A DNA stretch of 41,639 nucleotides from Vallitalea maricola (GTDB lineage: Bacteria; Bacillota; Clostridia; Lachnospirales; Vallitaleaceae), in assembly GCF_036985595.1 (NCBI RefSeq), contig NZ_BTPU01000029.1, positions 1 through 41,639 on the forward strand. The letters are read 5' to 3'. The notes under the pieces are model-generated. The model saw only the letters and a program-made list of their open reading frames with translations, was not told where the DNA came from and made no database searches. How positions within the stretch are numbered: position 1 is the first letter of the stretch; every line of letters starts with the position of its first letter. Below are positions 1-8,188 of the stretch, piece after piece. Position numbers and translations under genes: made by a program.

Positions 1-110
1 CTGTGGTATTCATTAATACAACTGAAAAACAGTGATATTTTCGCTGTTTCAAAGTAACATACGTTAATAAAGCCATTAAAGTTTTAGTGGACTGAAAGGA
101 ATGTACGTTC

Positions 111-869
111 ATGGAAAACGAAAGTATTGAATTTAAAGAAAGTAAATCAGGTTTTGGTAAAATCATAGCAGTACTAATTATAATAATCATAATAATAGGT
201 GGTATCTGTGCTGTTATCAAGATAGATATAGGTAATATTGGAAGTAAATATGCTTATCCTGTTCTAAAGAATGTACCAGTATTAAATAATATCTTACCAA
301 ATGTGACTGAAGAAATATTAAGCGAAGATATGACAGCTGATGATAACTATGCATTCGAAAACATTGATGAAGCTGTAGAACGATTGAAGGTTACAGAAAC
401 TCTTTTGAAAGATAAAGAAATTGAAATAGAAAAGCTCTCAGAAGAATTAAAGTTATGTCAAGACGAAAATGCAAGGCTAAAAGTTTTTGAAGAGAATCAA
501 GCAACTTTTGACGAAAAGAAAAAAGAATTTGATGAATTGGTAGTATTCGGCGAAGGCGTTCCAGATATCAGTAATTTTATTAGCTTTTATGAAGAAATGA
601 AGCCAGAAAATGCTGCAAAAATATATGCAGAAGCTATCCAAATAGAGAAATATGACAAAGAAATTCTAGATATAGCATCATCATATGGACAGATGAAGGC
701 TGCTAATGCAGCTGCCATATTAGCGAAGATGACAACTACATCTTCCAAAATGAAAATGGTTGTTCAAATCCTTAATAATATAGATAGCGAACAGCGGGGA
801 GCAATACTCGGTGCTATGGACACAAAGACAGCGGCAAAAATCACTGAATATATGTTTCCAAAAAAATAA
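111..869 (+). CDS. MotE/YlxF-like flagellar-operon protein with MgtE_N-like repeats
   Basis: A 252-residue membrane-anchored protein in the slot held by ylxF in the B. subtilis fla/che operon, just before fliK. It has a short acidic cytoplasmic head, one hydrophobic segment at about residues 18-38, a probable coiled coil at about 85-135, and a C-terminal helical region. That region repeats a motif of the MgtE N-terminal/FliG type: EEMKPENAAKIYAEA, GQMKAANAAAILAKM, and a third, more diverged copy ending at the C-terminus. MotE-family proteins are linked to stator or motor function, but the exact role of this one is inferred. The start follows an AAAGGA site. No gene can be recognised in the 110 bases upstream. 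Confidence 0.72.
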   Translation: MENESIEFKESKSGFGKIIAVLIIIIIIIGGICAVIKIDIGNIGSKYAYPVLKNVPVLNNILPNVTEEILSEDMTADDNYAFENIDEAVERLKVTETLLKDKEIEIEKLSEELKLCQDENARLKVFEENQATFDEKKKEFDELVVFGEGVPDISNFISFYEEMKPENAAKIYAEAIQIEKYDKEILDIASSYGQMKAANAAAILAKMTTTSSKMKMVVQILNNIDSEQRGAILGAMDTKTAAKITEYMFPKK

Positions 870-918
870 GAAGAGATGTCAGTCTGATTTCTCTAGTTAA
901 AGGAAGGAGGCGAAAAGA

Positions 919-2220
919 ATGGTTACAATGGTTGCCAGTAAAATGGATTTAGCAGTTGGGGTTAAAAGTAATGTCAAAACTAACAATGAAAAAGCTGCTG
1001 ACAGTAATTTCAATGAAATACTTAATCAACAATCTAACAATAAAATAAAACAGGATAATGTAGAAAAACCTGTTACTAAGGTTAAACCTACAAATAATAA
1101 TCAACATAAGATAAAAAATACAGAAAAACCAGTGCAAGATGAGCCTGAAGGTGAAGTTGATTTAGAGGAATTAGAAGCAGATATTGTTGATCAAGTAACT
1201 GAAAAATTGAACATCACAGAAGAACAATTAAATGAAATGTTAGCCCAGCTTAATATGACTATTTTTGATTTACTTTTACCTGACAAACTCAATACGTTTC
1301 TAATGGCTTTGTACAATGTTGAAGATTCACTTGAGTTATTGATGTTACCTGATGCAGCAGTTAATGTAAAAGAATTAAAAACAGAACTTAGTGATTTAAG
1401 TGAAGATTGCAATTTAGAAAAAGAAGACATCAAGGAACTTATTGCAGAAATGAATCAAGAGAATGATACAAAAACAACTAATGACCAAGTTACAGAAACA
1501 AATGATACAAAGATCTCTAAGGAACAAGTTGCTTCAGCAGAACAAGAATCAAATAATGATAAGAATCAAATGCCAGAGATAAAGATAACAGATAATAGAA
1601 CTGAAAAAAGTGATGTGGCAAATGATGATGCAAAAGTTGAAGATGTAGGTAATAGTAGTAAAGAGATTCCTGACAATGTACAGAACATAACAATCAATCA
1701 AAATGTACAAAAAGTAGAAGTTGTTGACCAAAGTGGTGAGAAACACATTCTTACATATAACATTAATACTGAAGAAGTAATTGACCAGATTGTATCTAGT
1801 TTCAAAGTCAATCTAACTGATGATGTAAACAAGATGTTTATTCAACTTAGACCTGAACATCTAGGAAAACTTGCTTTTTCACTTACAACCCAAGAAGGTG
1901 TTGTTACTGCTAATTTCATGGCAGAAAATCCAGCTGTAAAAGAATTAATAGAAGCTAACTTAGCAAATCTCAGAATGTCACTGCAAGAACAAGGTATTGT
2001 TGTGGACAAGCTAGAAGTAGTAGTAACAGATAATAATATGTTCAATGAAAACAATAATCCTAAGCAATTTAATGAGAACAATAATAAAAAAAGAAGAGCT
2101 GCTAAGATGATGAAAATTAATAATGGCTTGGATGGGGAAGTTGTGGAAGATTTATTGGAAGATGATGAAAATATATCATCTAGCATAGAAAACAATAATT
2201 CAATTGATTATTCCGTATAA
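919..2220 (+). CDS. fliK: flagellar hook-length control protein FliK
   Basis: A 433-residue FliK-type protein. FliK is a secreted molecular ruler that measures the hook and makes FlhB switch export specificity. The N-terminal and middle part is long, hydrophilic and rich in Asn, Gln, Lys and Glu, as usual for the ruler region. The conserved C-terminal domain lies at about residues 295-370 and includes MFIQLRPEHLGKLAFSL and an NLRMSLQEQGI segment with the usual LxPxxLGxL pattern. A strong AAGGAGG at 904-910 sets the ATG at 919. A second ATG three codons on is less well spaced. The tail is basic and then acidic and is poorly conserved. It sits directly before flgD, as in most fla/che operons. 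Confidence 0.9.
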   Translation: MVTMVASKMDLAVGVKSNVKTNNEKAADSNFNEILNQQSNNKIKQDNVEKPVTKVKPTNNNQHKIKNTEKPVQDEPEGEVDLEELEADIVDQVTEKLNITEEQLNEMLAQLNMTIFDLLLPDKLNTFLMALYNVEDSLELLMLPDAAVNVKELKTELSDLSEDCNLEKEDIKELIAEMNQENDTKTTNDQVTETNDTKISKEQVASAEQESNNDKNQMPEIKITDNRTEKSDVANDDAKVEDVGNSSKEIPDNVQNITINQNVQKVEVVDQSGEKHILTYNINTEEVIDQIVSSFKVNLTDDVNKMFIQLRPEHLGKLAFSLTTQEGVVTANFMAENPAVKELIEANLANLRMSLQEQGIVVDKLEVVVTDNNMFNENNNPKQFNENNNKKRRAAKMMKINNGLDGEVVEDLLEDDENISSSIENNNSIDYSV

Positions 2221-2233
2221 GGAGGGATATATT

Positions 2234-2809
2234 ATGGCAGATATTTCAAACACTAATACTCAAAGTAATGTTGTTAAAGATATCATGGATAAATATGGTA
2301 TTGATACTCTGAAAACAAGCAAAAAGACTAATGACTTAGATAAAGATGCTTTTCTTAACTTATTAGTAACTCAAATGAGATATCAAGATCCTCTTAATCC
2401 TACACAAGATAAAGATTTCTTGGCACAGATGGCACAATTTTCAGCTTTAGAGCAAATGCAAAACTTAAATACAAGTGCTTCAATGTCTAGAGCATATGAA
2501 TTAATGAATAAAGATATTTTTGCTAATATTGTTAATCCAGTTAGTTTAGAGATAACTCCTGTAGCAGGAACCGTTAGGGGAGTATTCATGCAAAATGGTA
2601 AGGTATTTCTAAAAGTTGGTGAGGTAGATGTTCCACTTGAAAAAGTTGAAGGCGTCTTAGCTCCAATAGATTTACTAGAATTAAATAAGAAAGTTGAAGA
2701 GATAAGTAAAGACATTGCTAAAATACAAGAGAAATATGCTCCAGGAGAAGATGATGATTCCGATGAAGATGAATCAGATGATGCTGACAAAGCTACAGAA
2801 ACTAAGTAG
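2234..2809 (+). CDS. flgD: flagellar hook capping/assembly protein FlgD
   Basis: FlgD is the cap on which hook subunits polymerise, and it is exported through the flagellar secretion system. The hallmark N-terminal motif is present: DKDAFLNLLVTQMRYQDPLN followed by FLAQMAQFSALEQMQNL. The protein is short, 191 residues, like the Gram-positive form, and ends in a strongly acidic tail. The frame is open from 2204, inside fliK, but the AAGGAGGG at 2219-2226 and the family N-terminus put the start at the ATG at 2234. That start leaves the gene clear of the fliK stop codon. Confidence 0.93.
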   Translation: MADISNTNTQSNVVKDIMDKYGIDTLKTSKKTNDLDKDAFLNLLVTQMRYQDPLNPTQDKDFLAQMAQFSALEQMQNLNTSASMSRAYELMNKDIFANIVNPVSLEITPVAGTVRGVFMQNGKVFLKVGEVDVPLEKVEGVLAPIDLLELNKKVEEISKDIAKIQEKYAPGEDDDSDEDESDDADKATETK

Positions 2810-2828
2810 ATGCTAGTAGGTGAATGAC

Positions 2829-3221
2829 ATGAAGATTAATCCTTCTATGTATAATGTTTCAACTAATAAAGTAAAAGTAAATAAAAATCAGATTAAAACT
2901 AATAGTAATTTTAATTCCAAAGTTGATGATTTCAGTAAGGTCTTACAAGAAAAATTAAGTAAAACTAGTGAACTGAATTTTTCAAAACATGCTAATATGC
3001 GCCTTAATTCAAGGAAAATAAAATTTTCAGATGAACAGTTAAAGAGAATTAATAAAGGCATAGATGAAGCAAAAGAAAAAGGGATTAAAGATTCATTAGT
3101 TCTTATTGATGATGTAGCTTTAATTGTTAACATTAAGAATAAGACTGTTGTTACAGCCATGGAAAAATCAGAACAAGATAATAAAGTTTTTACTAATATC
3201 GATGGTGCTGTCATTATATAA
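2829..3221 (+). CDS. small flagellar-operon protein (TIGR02530 type)
   Basis: A 130-residue soluble protein between flgD and flgE, where Firmicutes commonly carry a small 'flagellar operon protein' of the TIGR02530 type. The conserved-looking core is FSKHANMRLNSRKIKFSDEQ followed by a lysine-rich helix and a SLVLIDDVALIVNIKNKTVV strand region near the C-terminus. There is no membrane segment or signal peptide. The molecular function is not established, and a role in hook export or assembly is inferred from position only. The start was placed at the ATG at 2829, six bases after TAGGTG, rather than the GTG at 2820 that overlaps that same site. Confidence 0.75.
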   Translation: MKINPSMYNVSTNKVKVNKNQIKTNSNFNSKVDDFSKVLQEKLSKTSELNFSKHANMRLNSRKIKFSDEQLKRINKGIDEAKEKGIKDSLVLIDDVALIVNIKNKTVVTAMEKSEQDNKVFTNIDGAVII

Positions 3222-3302
3222 ACTGGACCTCATAGAGGGGGTTTTAATCTCTGACTGACAGATGAGATTATTTGACTGCACGAAAAAAAGGAGGTTATTA
3301 TT

Positions 3303-4604
3303 ATGATGCGTTCTATGTACTCTGGTGTATCAGGTTTAAGAATACACCAAACTAGAATGGATGTTATAGGTAACAATATTGCAAATGTTAATACAACAGG
3401 TTTTAAGTCAGGAAGAGTAACTTTTAATGAAATATTCAGTCAAACTTTGCAAGGTGCAAGTGGGGCTAGTGAATCTATAGGTGGCCGAAATCCTATGCAG
3501 GTAGGACTTGGTGCTAATATTTCATCTATTGATACATTAATGACTGAAGGTGCTGCACAGAGAACTGATAATCCTCTTGATATGAAGATTCAAGGTGATG
3601 GATTCTTTATCTTGAAAAGTGCGGGTGGTTTTAAGTTTTCAAGGGCAGGAGCTTTTAGATTGGATGAGGTAGGTAATTTAGTTAATCCAGAAGGTTTAAA
3701 TGTTATGGGATGGCAACCAGATGCACAAGGGAATATAGTTAAAGAAAAAGTGTCAAAAATACAAATTCTTAAGCCAGAAAATGTTTTTTCTAAACCTACT
3801 AAAACTGGTAAAGCACATTTATCAGGAAATATTAATAAAAATGACGATAATTTGACGACACCTGTTTCTGGACCTACTGGAATAGCTACAACATTTAGTA
3901 TTTATGATAGTCAAGGATATAAATATACAGTTGATGCTAGAATAAATAGTACTGTAAACACAGATGAGTATACTATTAGAATCGACAGTATTAAGGATGA
4001 TAAGGGTAATAAAATTAGTTATTCTAACCCCGCCGCCCTTCCTATTATTAGCTTTGATTCTGATGGAAAACTAGATATAACAGGTACTAGTTCAATTACT
4101 CTTACCGGTATTACGAATTCAAATTCGGGTGCAGATTTTGCAGAAATAGAAATAGATTTAAAAGGATTAACTCAATTTGGTGGAAAAACAACAGTTGAAG
4201 GTGTTGCAGGAGATACTGACGGTCTTGAGGCAGGAAACCCAGCAGGGGTTATAGCTGGTTTCGATATAGGACCAGATGGTAAAATTCTTGGTAAATATAC
4301 CAATGATCAAACTAAACTGTTAGGTCAGATTGCTTTAGCTAAATTTCAGAATCCAGCAGGACTTCAAAAATCAGGAAATAATCTTTTTGAAGTAACTAAT
4401 AACTCAGGTGAATTCGACGGTATAGGTGTTGACCCTACAGCAGACGGCGGCAGCCTCAACGGTGGAGTCCTTGAAATGTCCAACGTAGACTTATCAAGGG
4501 AATTCACTGATATGATTACTACCCAAAGAGGATTCCAAGCTAACTCAAGAATAATTACTGCTTCAGATGAAATGCTTCAAGAACTTGTTAATCTTAAACG
4601 ATAA
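3303..4604 (+). CDS. flgE: flagellar hook protein FlgE
   Basis: This 433-residue protein forms the extracellular hook. The N-terminal rod/hook motif is intact (RSMYSGVSGL, then IGNNIANVNTTGFKSGR), and so is the C-terminal one (VDLSREFTDMITTQRGFQAN, then IITASDEMLQ). These helices polymerise into the hook core. The middle holds the FlgE D1/D2 beta domains. A strong AAAGGAGG at 3287-3294 precedes two tandem ATG codons at 3303 and 3306; the first has the usual 8-base spacing. The 81-base spacer before it contains only a weak hairpin (AATCTC/GAGATT, 3246-3269). A strong hairpin follows the stop codon. Confidence 0.95.
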   Translation: MMRSMYSGVSGLRIHQTRMDVIGNNIANVNTTGFKSGRVTFNEIFSQTLQGASGASESIGGRNPMQVGLGANISSIDTLMTEGAAQRTDNPLDMKIQGDGFFILKSAGGFKFSRAGAFRLDEVGNLVNPEGLNVMGWQPDAQGNIVKEKVSKIQILKPENVFSKPTKTGKAHLSGNINKNDDNLTTPVSGPTGIATTFSIYDSQGYKYTVDARINSTVNTDEYTIRIDSIKDDKGNKISYSNPAALPIISFDSDGKLDITGTSSITLTGITNSNSGADFAEIEIDLKGLTQFGGKTTVEGVAGDTDGLEAGNPAGVIAGFDIGPDGKILGKYTNDQTKLLGQIALAKFQNPAGLQKSGNNLFEVTNNSGEFDGIGVDPTADGGSLNGGVLEMSNVDLSREFTDMITTQRGFQANSRIITASDEMLQELVNLKR

Positions 4605-4627
4605 TAATAATTAATAAATAACTAATA

Positions 4628-4660
4628 TATTAGTGGCTGGTTAAGCACTAGCCACTAATA
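4628..4660. promoter_or_regulatory. strong hairpin between flgE and flbD without a U-tract
   Basis: A 14-bp stem (4628-4641 with 4647-4660, one G-T wobble) closes on a 5-base loop. The sequence after it is AAAAATTATT, so it lacks the T-run of an intrinsic terminator on the + strand, and no good T-run follows it on the other strand. It lies between the stop of the highly expressed hook gene and the ribosome binding site of flbD. It could protect the 3' end of the flgE message or mark a processing point; that role is inferred. Confidence 0.7.
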
Positions 4661-4683
4661 AAAAATTATTAAAAGGTGATTGT

Positions 4684-4875
4684 ATGATATATGTTACAAA
4701 GCTTAATAATGAGGAAATAGTTATTAATTCAGACTTGATAGAAGTCATAGAGGAAACACCTAATACTATAATAACTCTGACAACTGGTAAAAAAATCATA
4801 ACTAAGGATTCATCTAAAGATATTATAGATAAGGTTATTACATATAAAAGAAAAATTGGTATAGAGATTCAATAA
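4684..4875 (+). CDS. flbD: flagellar protein FlbD/SwrD
   Basis: A 63-residue protein of the FlbD family (SwrD in B. subtilis, found in the same operon slot after flgE). It shows the family start MIYVTKLNNEEIVINSDLIE, followed by an ITLTTGKK segment. SwrD is reported to raise flagellar motor power, probably through the stator, but the mechanism is not known. The placement just before motA-motB fits that link. AAAGGTG lies upstream of the ATG. The protein has no membrane segment. Confidence 0.9.
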   Translation: MIYVTKLNNEEIVINSDLIEVIEETPNTIITLTTGKKIITKDSSKDIIDKVITYKRKIGIEIQ

Positions 4876-4957
4876 CCAATTATTCATAAATGCTTATTGT
4901 TACTTTAGTAGGTTATTATATATTAAACTAATCTATAACCTTACTTAGTATAGAATA

Positions 4958-5006
4958 AATAGGCAATTAAGTTTCTATATTAAATGGGTAAAAAGTATTG
5001 CCTATT
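4958..5006. repeat. 10-bp inverted repeat in the flbD-motA spacer
   Basis: AATAGGCAAT (4958-4967) and its exact reverse complement (4997-5006) flank 29 AT-rich bases in the 161-base gap before motA. A second imperfect pair, GGTTAT and ATAACC, lies just upstream at about 4913-4940. No T-run follows and I cannot identify a convincing promoter. A regulatory or RNA-structural role is possible. Confidence 0.5.
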
Positions 5007-5024
5007 AACAAGAATCATTAAAGT

Positions 5025-5030
5025 GAGGTG
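5025..5030 (+). promoter_or_regulatory. ribosome binding site that selects the TTG start of motA
   Basis: GAGGTG lies six bases before TTG 5037. The upstream GTG at 5028 is part of this same site and so cannot use it. The resulting N-terminus, MDLATIGGL, matches MotA proteins. Confidence 0.7.
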
Positions 5031-5036
5031 AAAACG

Positions 5037-5834
5037 TTGGATTTAGCTACTATTGGAGGTTTGGTCGCAGGTATTTTCTTTATTCTCAGCTCTATACTTA
5101 TGAAAGGGCAAATATCAAGTTTCACTGATGCAGCTTCTGTAATGATTACTATCGGTGGAGCATTCGCAGCGACTTTAATATCTTATCCTCTTTCTGATTT
5201 TATTAAATCCATCAAAGCTGCAGCATTAGTATTTAAGAGTAAACAGCTTAATGAAGGAGACATAATAAAGAAAATAATAGAATTATCTAATATTGCTAGA
5301 AAAGAAGGATTACTTGCGTTAGAAGAAGCTGCAGAATCTATTGATGATGAATTTATGAAAAAAGGGATTCTATTAATTGTTGATGGTACTGACCCTGAAT
5401 TGGTAAGGAACATACTTGAAACAGAGCTAGTATTTATTGAAGGCAGACATAAAAATGTTCAAAGCTTTTGGGAAAAAGTAGGAGAATTTGGTCCTGCCTG
5501 GGGTATGATAGGTACATTGATTGGACTTATCGCCATGTTAAAAACAATGAATGATCCAAGTACAATTGGTGGTAATATGTCAGTTGCTTTGATAACTACA
5601 TTGTATGGTTCTCTACTAGCCAATTTTATTGCATTACCTTTTGCAAATAAAATGAAAGTTATAAGTGAATCTGAAATACTATTAAAAGAAGTTTCAATAG
5701 AAGGATTACTTTCTATTCAAGCAGGAGAAAACCCTCGAGTAATTGAAGAAAAATTAAAAGCTTTCTTAGCACCTAGCTTAAGAAATGAAATAAGTAAAAA
5801 CCAAGATGGTGAAGAGGGTGAGATAAATGGCTAG
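5037..5834 (+). CDS. motA: flagellar motor stator protein MotA
   Basis: MotA is the four-helix stator subunit that, with MotB, conducts ions and turns the C-ring. Hydrophobic helices lie near the N-terminus (two) and at about residues 150-210 (two). The conserved FGPAWGMIGTLIGLIAML segment begins helix 3, and a charged cytoplasmic loop lies between the helix pairs. The preferred start is TTG 5037, giving MDLATIGGL as in family members; the frame is open from GTG 5028. Length is 265 residues, normal for the family. The end overlaps motB by 8 bases, which suggests translational coupling. Confidence 0.93.
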   Translation: MDLATIGGLVAGIFFILSSILMKGQISSFTDAASVMITIGGAFAATLISYPLSDFIKSIKAAALVFKSKQLNEGDIIKKIIELSNIARKEGLLALEEAAESIDDEFMKKGILLIVDGTDPELVRNILETELVFIEGRHKNVQSFWEKVGEFGPAWGMIGTLIGLIAMLKTMNDPSTIGGNMSVALITTLYGSLLANFIALPFANKMKVISESEILLKEVSIEGLLSIQAGENPRVIEEKLKAFLAPSLRNEISKNQDGEEGEING

Positions 5835-6648
5835 AAAAAGAAAGACAGAAGGAGGCAAATCTGGTTCACCAGCTTGGATGAGTACATATGGAGATTTAGT
5901 TACCCTATTACTTTGTTTCTTTGTTTTACTTTTTTCCATGTCAAGTATCGATGTTGCGAAATTCAAAGCTGCAATGAGCTCTTTTAGGAACCAAATAGAT
6001 ATTTTGCCTGGAGGCAGTTCACTTACAGATGATGAATTGATATCTAATGGTATAAGTCAGGTAAACGGTCTTGAGACTATATTTGACAATAAAATACCGT
6101 TAGAAGAACAAGGTGAAGAAGATGCAGATCTAACTAAGAGTAAACTAGAAGAAGCTAAAAAAGATGCAGAAGACATTAACGAATACTTAAAAAAAGAAGG
6201 ATATGAAAACGAAGTTGAAGTAGAGTACAATTCAAATATTATTAAGCTAACTATTGAAGGTGAGATATTATTTGAGAGTGGACATGCTGAATTAACTCCT
6301 GATGCTATTAAATTAGTAGATGTTATATCTGTAAAAGTAAAAGAATTATTAGCAGATAAAACAATACAGATAGAAGGTCATACAGATAATAGACCAATCA
6401 GTACCGTTAGATATCCTAGTAACTGGGAACTATCCCAAGCTAGAGCTATAGCGGTTGGATATAGATTGATAAAAGAACATAATATTGACCCTTCTAAAAT
6501 TGCCGCTACGGGTTACGGAGAATACCGTCCATTAACAGACAATAGTACACCCGAAGGGCGTGCTATAAATAGGCGAGTAGAAATTAAGCTTGTTAGTGAG
6601 GAGTATAAAAATATTGATGAGCTTAACGAAGTAGAAGAAGTAGAATAG
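5827..6648 (+). CDS. motB: flagellar motor stator protein MotB
   Basis: MotB anchors the stator to peptidoglycan and carries the ion-binding aspartate. After a short basic head and the SPAWMSTYGDLVTLLLCFF segment, the essential Asp is D23 in the single transmembrane helix. A hydrophilic, partly coiled plug/linker region spans about 55-135. The OmpA-like peptidoglycan-binding domain follows, with IEGHTDNRPI at about residues 182-191 and the NRRVEI motif near the C-terminus. At 273 residues it is a normal length. The ATG lies inside the 3' end of motA. I cannot tell from the sequence whether protons or sodium ions drive it. Confidence 0.95.
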   Translation: MARKRKTEGGKSGSPAWMSTYGDLVTLLLCFFVLLFSMSSIDVAKFKAAMSSFRNQIDILPGGSSLTDDELISNGISQVNGLETIFDNKIPLEEQGEEDADLTKSKLEEAKKDAEDINEYLKKEGYENEVEVEYNSNIIKLTIEGEILFESGHAELTPDAIKLVDVISVKVKELLADKTIQIEGHTDNRPISTVRYPSNWELSQARAIAVGYRLIKEHNIDPSKIAATGYGEYRPLTDNSTPEGRAINRRVEIKLVSEEYKNIDELNEVEEVE

Positions 6649-6658
6649 AGGTGAACTA

Positions 6659-7171
6659 ATGGCAAAGGAAAAGAAAGTTAAAGTGAAAAGTGAAAAAGAT
6701 AATGGAAAATTAGTATTAATGATTGGAGTAATTTTGATTGTTTGTTCTGTAATTCTATTAGGTATTTCAGTATTTATTTTGAAGCCTTCAGGAAACTCAG
6801 ATAAAGCAGAACAAGTAAAGGATCCCGACAAGATACCTCTAAGTCAAATAGAAAGTTATGAAACAGAAAATATGGTGGTAATATTACCTTCTATTGATAA
6901 CCCAGATAAACGAATGAGTTTTACTTTCTATGTAGGTTTTGCGCTAGATAAGAAGAGCAAAGATTTAAAAGATACAAAAACTTTACTTGAAGAAAGCAAA
7001 GGCTTAATAAAATCTAGAATTTCAGCATTGTTAAGTGATAAATATTCAGAAGATATGTTAAAGCAAGATACTCAACAAGTGCTTTCTGATGAGATATTTG
7101 ATATGATGATTGAAATGTTAGATACAGACGCTCTTGTAGAAGTATATATTAGAGATTTCCTATATAGATAA
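6659..7171 (+). CDS. fliL: flagellar basal body-associated protein FliL
   Basis: A 170-residue single-pass membrane protein placed between motB and fliM. It has a lysine-rich cytoplasmic N-terminus, a hydrophobic helix at about residues 20-43, and an external domain. The C-terminus shows the FliL pattern with a long helix (LLEESKGLIKSRISALLSDK) and the ending ALVEVYIRDFLYR, close to the family's V..VYFTDFVIQ type. FliL rings surround stator units and help stator function in several bacteria. GAGGTGA precedes the ATG, 10 bases after the motB stop codon. Confidence 0.88.
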   Translation: MAKEKKVKVKSEKDNGKLVLMIGVILIVCSVILLGISVFILKPSGNSDKAEQVKDPDKIPLSQIESYETENMVVILPSIDNPDKRMSFTFYVGFALDKKSKDLKDTKTLLEESKGLIKSRISALLSDKYSEDMLKQDTQQVLSDEIFDMMIEMLDTDALVEVYIRDFLYR

Positions 7172-7201
7172 ATTAATACACTTACTGTAGGAGGTGAGGA
7201 T

Positions 7202-8185
7202 ATGGGTGAAGTCTTATCACAACACGAAATTGATGATTTGTTGAATGCATTGAATACTGGTGAATTAGACGTAGATGAATATCGTTCTAATGCTAATGAA
7301 AAACAAATTAAAGATTATGATTTTGCTAGACCATCAAAATTTTCAAAAGAACAGCTAAGAACATTAGAAATTATTTTTGAACATTATGCAAGATTAATTT
7401 CTACGACTTTACCTGCATACTTAAGAACTGCGACGCAAGTGGATGTTGTAAACTCCGAAGCAATTTCGTATTCTGAGTTTGCAAATGCATTATCAAATCC
7501 TATATTGTTAGGAGTTGTTGATTTTTCACCATTAAAGGGGTCATTTGTTGTTGATTTATCAGTAAATATAGGGTATGCTATTATTGATAGATTGCTTGGT
7601 GGAAAGGGAGAACCACTTGATAGAGAGAGAGATTTTTCAGAGATAGAAGTACTATTGATTGAAAAAATATTAGTTATTTGTTTACAAAATATGAGAGAGC
7701 CATGGAAGAATGTTGTAGAATTATCTCCTAGATTAGAGAAGATAGAAACTAATTCACAATTTGCTCAGGTAATATCTCCAACTGATGTAGTTGCCCTTAT
7801 TACATTAAGTATAAAAATAGGTCCAGTAGAAGGCTTAATGAATTTTTGTATACCATATTTATGTTTAGAACCAATTATGGACAAGTTAAATACGAAATAT
7901 TGGTTCTCAACAATACAAAATACCAATGAAGAATTATATAAAGAAATCATTGAACATCAAATAGATAATGTTAAAATACCAATAAAAGCAGTTCTTGGTC
8001 AATCTAGTATTTCAGTAAATGATTTTGTTAATCTTCAAAAAGGAGATATTATTAAACTTAACAATAAAGTAGATTCTGAAATGGAAGTCTACGTAGGTAA
8101 TATCAAAAAGTTCAAAGGAAAACCTGGTGTTTTTAATCATAAAAATGCTATAAAAATAACTTCTATTATTAGGGAGGAGGAATAA
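7202..8185 (+). CDS. fliM: flagellar motor switch protein FliM
   Basis: A 327-residue C-ring protein that binds phosphorylated CheY and sets rotation direction. The extreme N-terminus LSQHEIDDLLNAL is the CheY-P binding helix. The CheC-like middle domain spans about 40-225 (including YDFARPSKFSKEQLRTLE and DRLLGGKGE). The C-terminal SpoA (FliN-like) domain begins at about 250 and includes IPIKAVLGQSSISVNDFVNL. GGAGGTGA precedes the ATG. It is followed after 3 bases by fliY, its C-ring partner. Confidence 0.95.
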   Translation: MGEVLSQHEIDDLLNALNTGELDVDEYRSNANEKQIKDYDFARPSKFSKEQLRTLEIIFEHYARLISTTLPAYLRTATQVDVVNSEAISYSEFANALSNPILLGVVDFSPLKGSFVVDLSVNIGYAIIDRLLGGKGEPLDRERDFSEIEVLLIEKILVICLQNMREPWKNVVELSPRLEKIETNSQFAQVISPTDVVALITLSIKIGPVEGLMNFCIPYLCLEPIMDKLNTKYWFSTIQNTNEELYKEIIEHQIDNVKIPIKAVLGQSSISVNDFVNLQKGDIIKLNNKVDSEMEVYVGNIKKFKGKPGVFNHKNAIKITSIIREEE

Positions 8186-8188
8186 GCA

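Noticed and set aside
27..49. Small inverted repeat AAACAG/CTGTTT near the left edge
   Set aside because: Only 6 bp with an 11-base loop and no T-run, easily due to chance.
1..57. Open frame at the left edge that could be the tail of fliJ or another upstream gene
   Set aside because: Eighteen codons with no recognisable family C-terminus; other frames close quickly. Too little to support a partial gene.
2383..2790. 135-codon open frame on the minus strand opposite flgD
   Set aside because: Mirror of the flgD coding sequence, Ser-rich composition from the acidic codons, no ribosome site. The same applies to the other minus-strand frames, including those opposite flhA, fapA and polC.
3246..3269. 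Weak hairpin before flgE
   Set aside because: A 6-bp stem with a 12-base loop, no conserved feature; noted only in the flgE entry.
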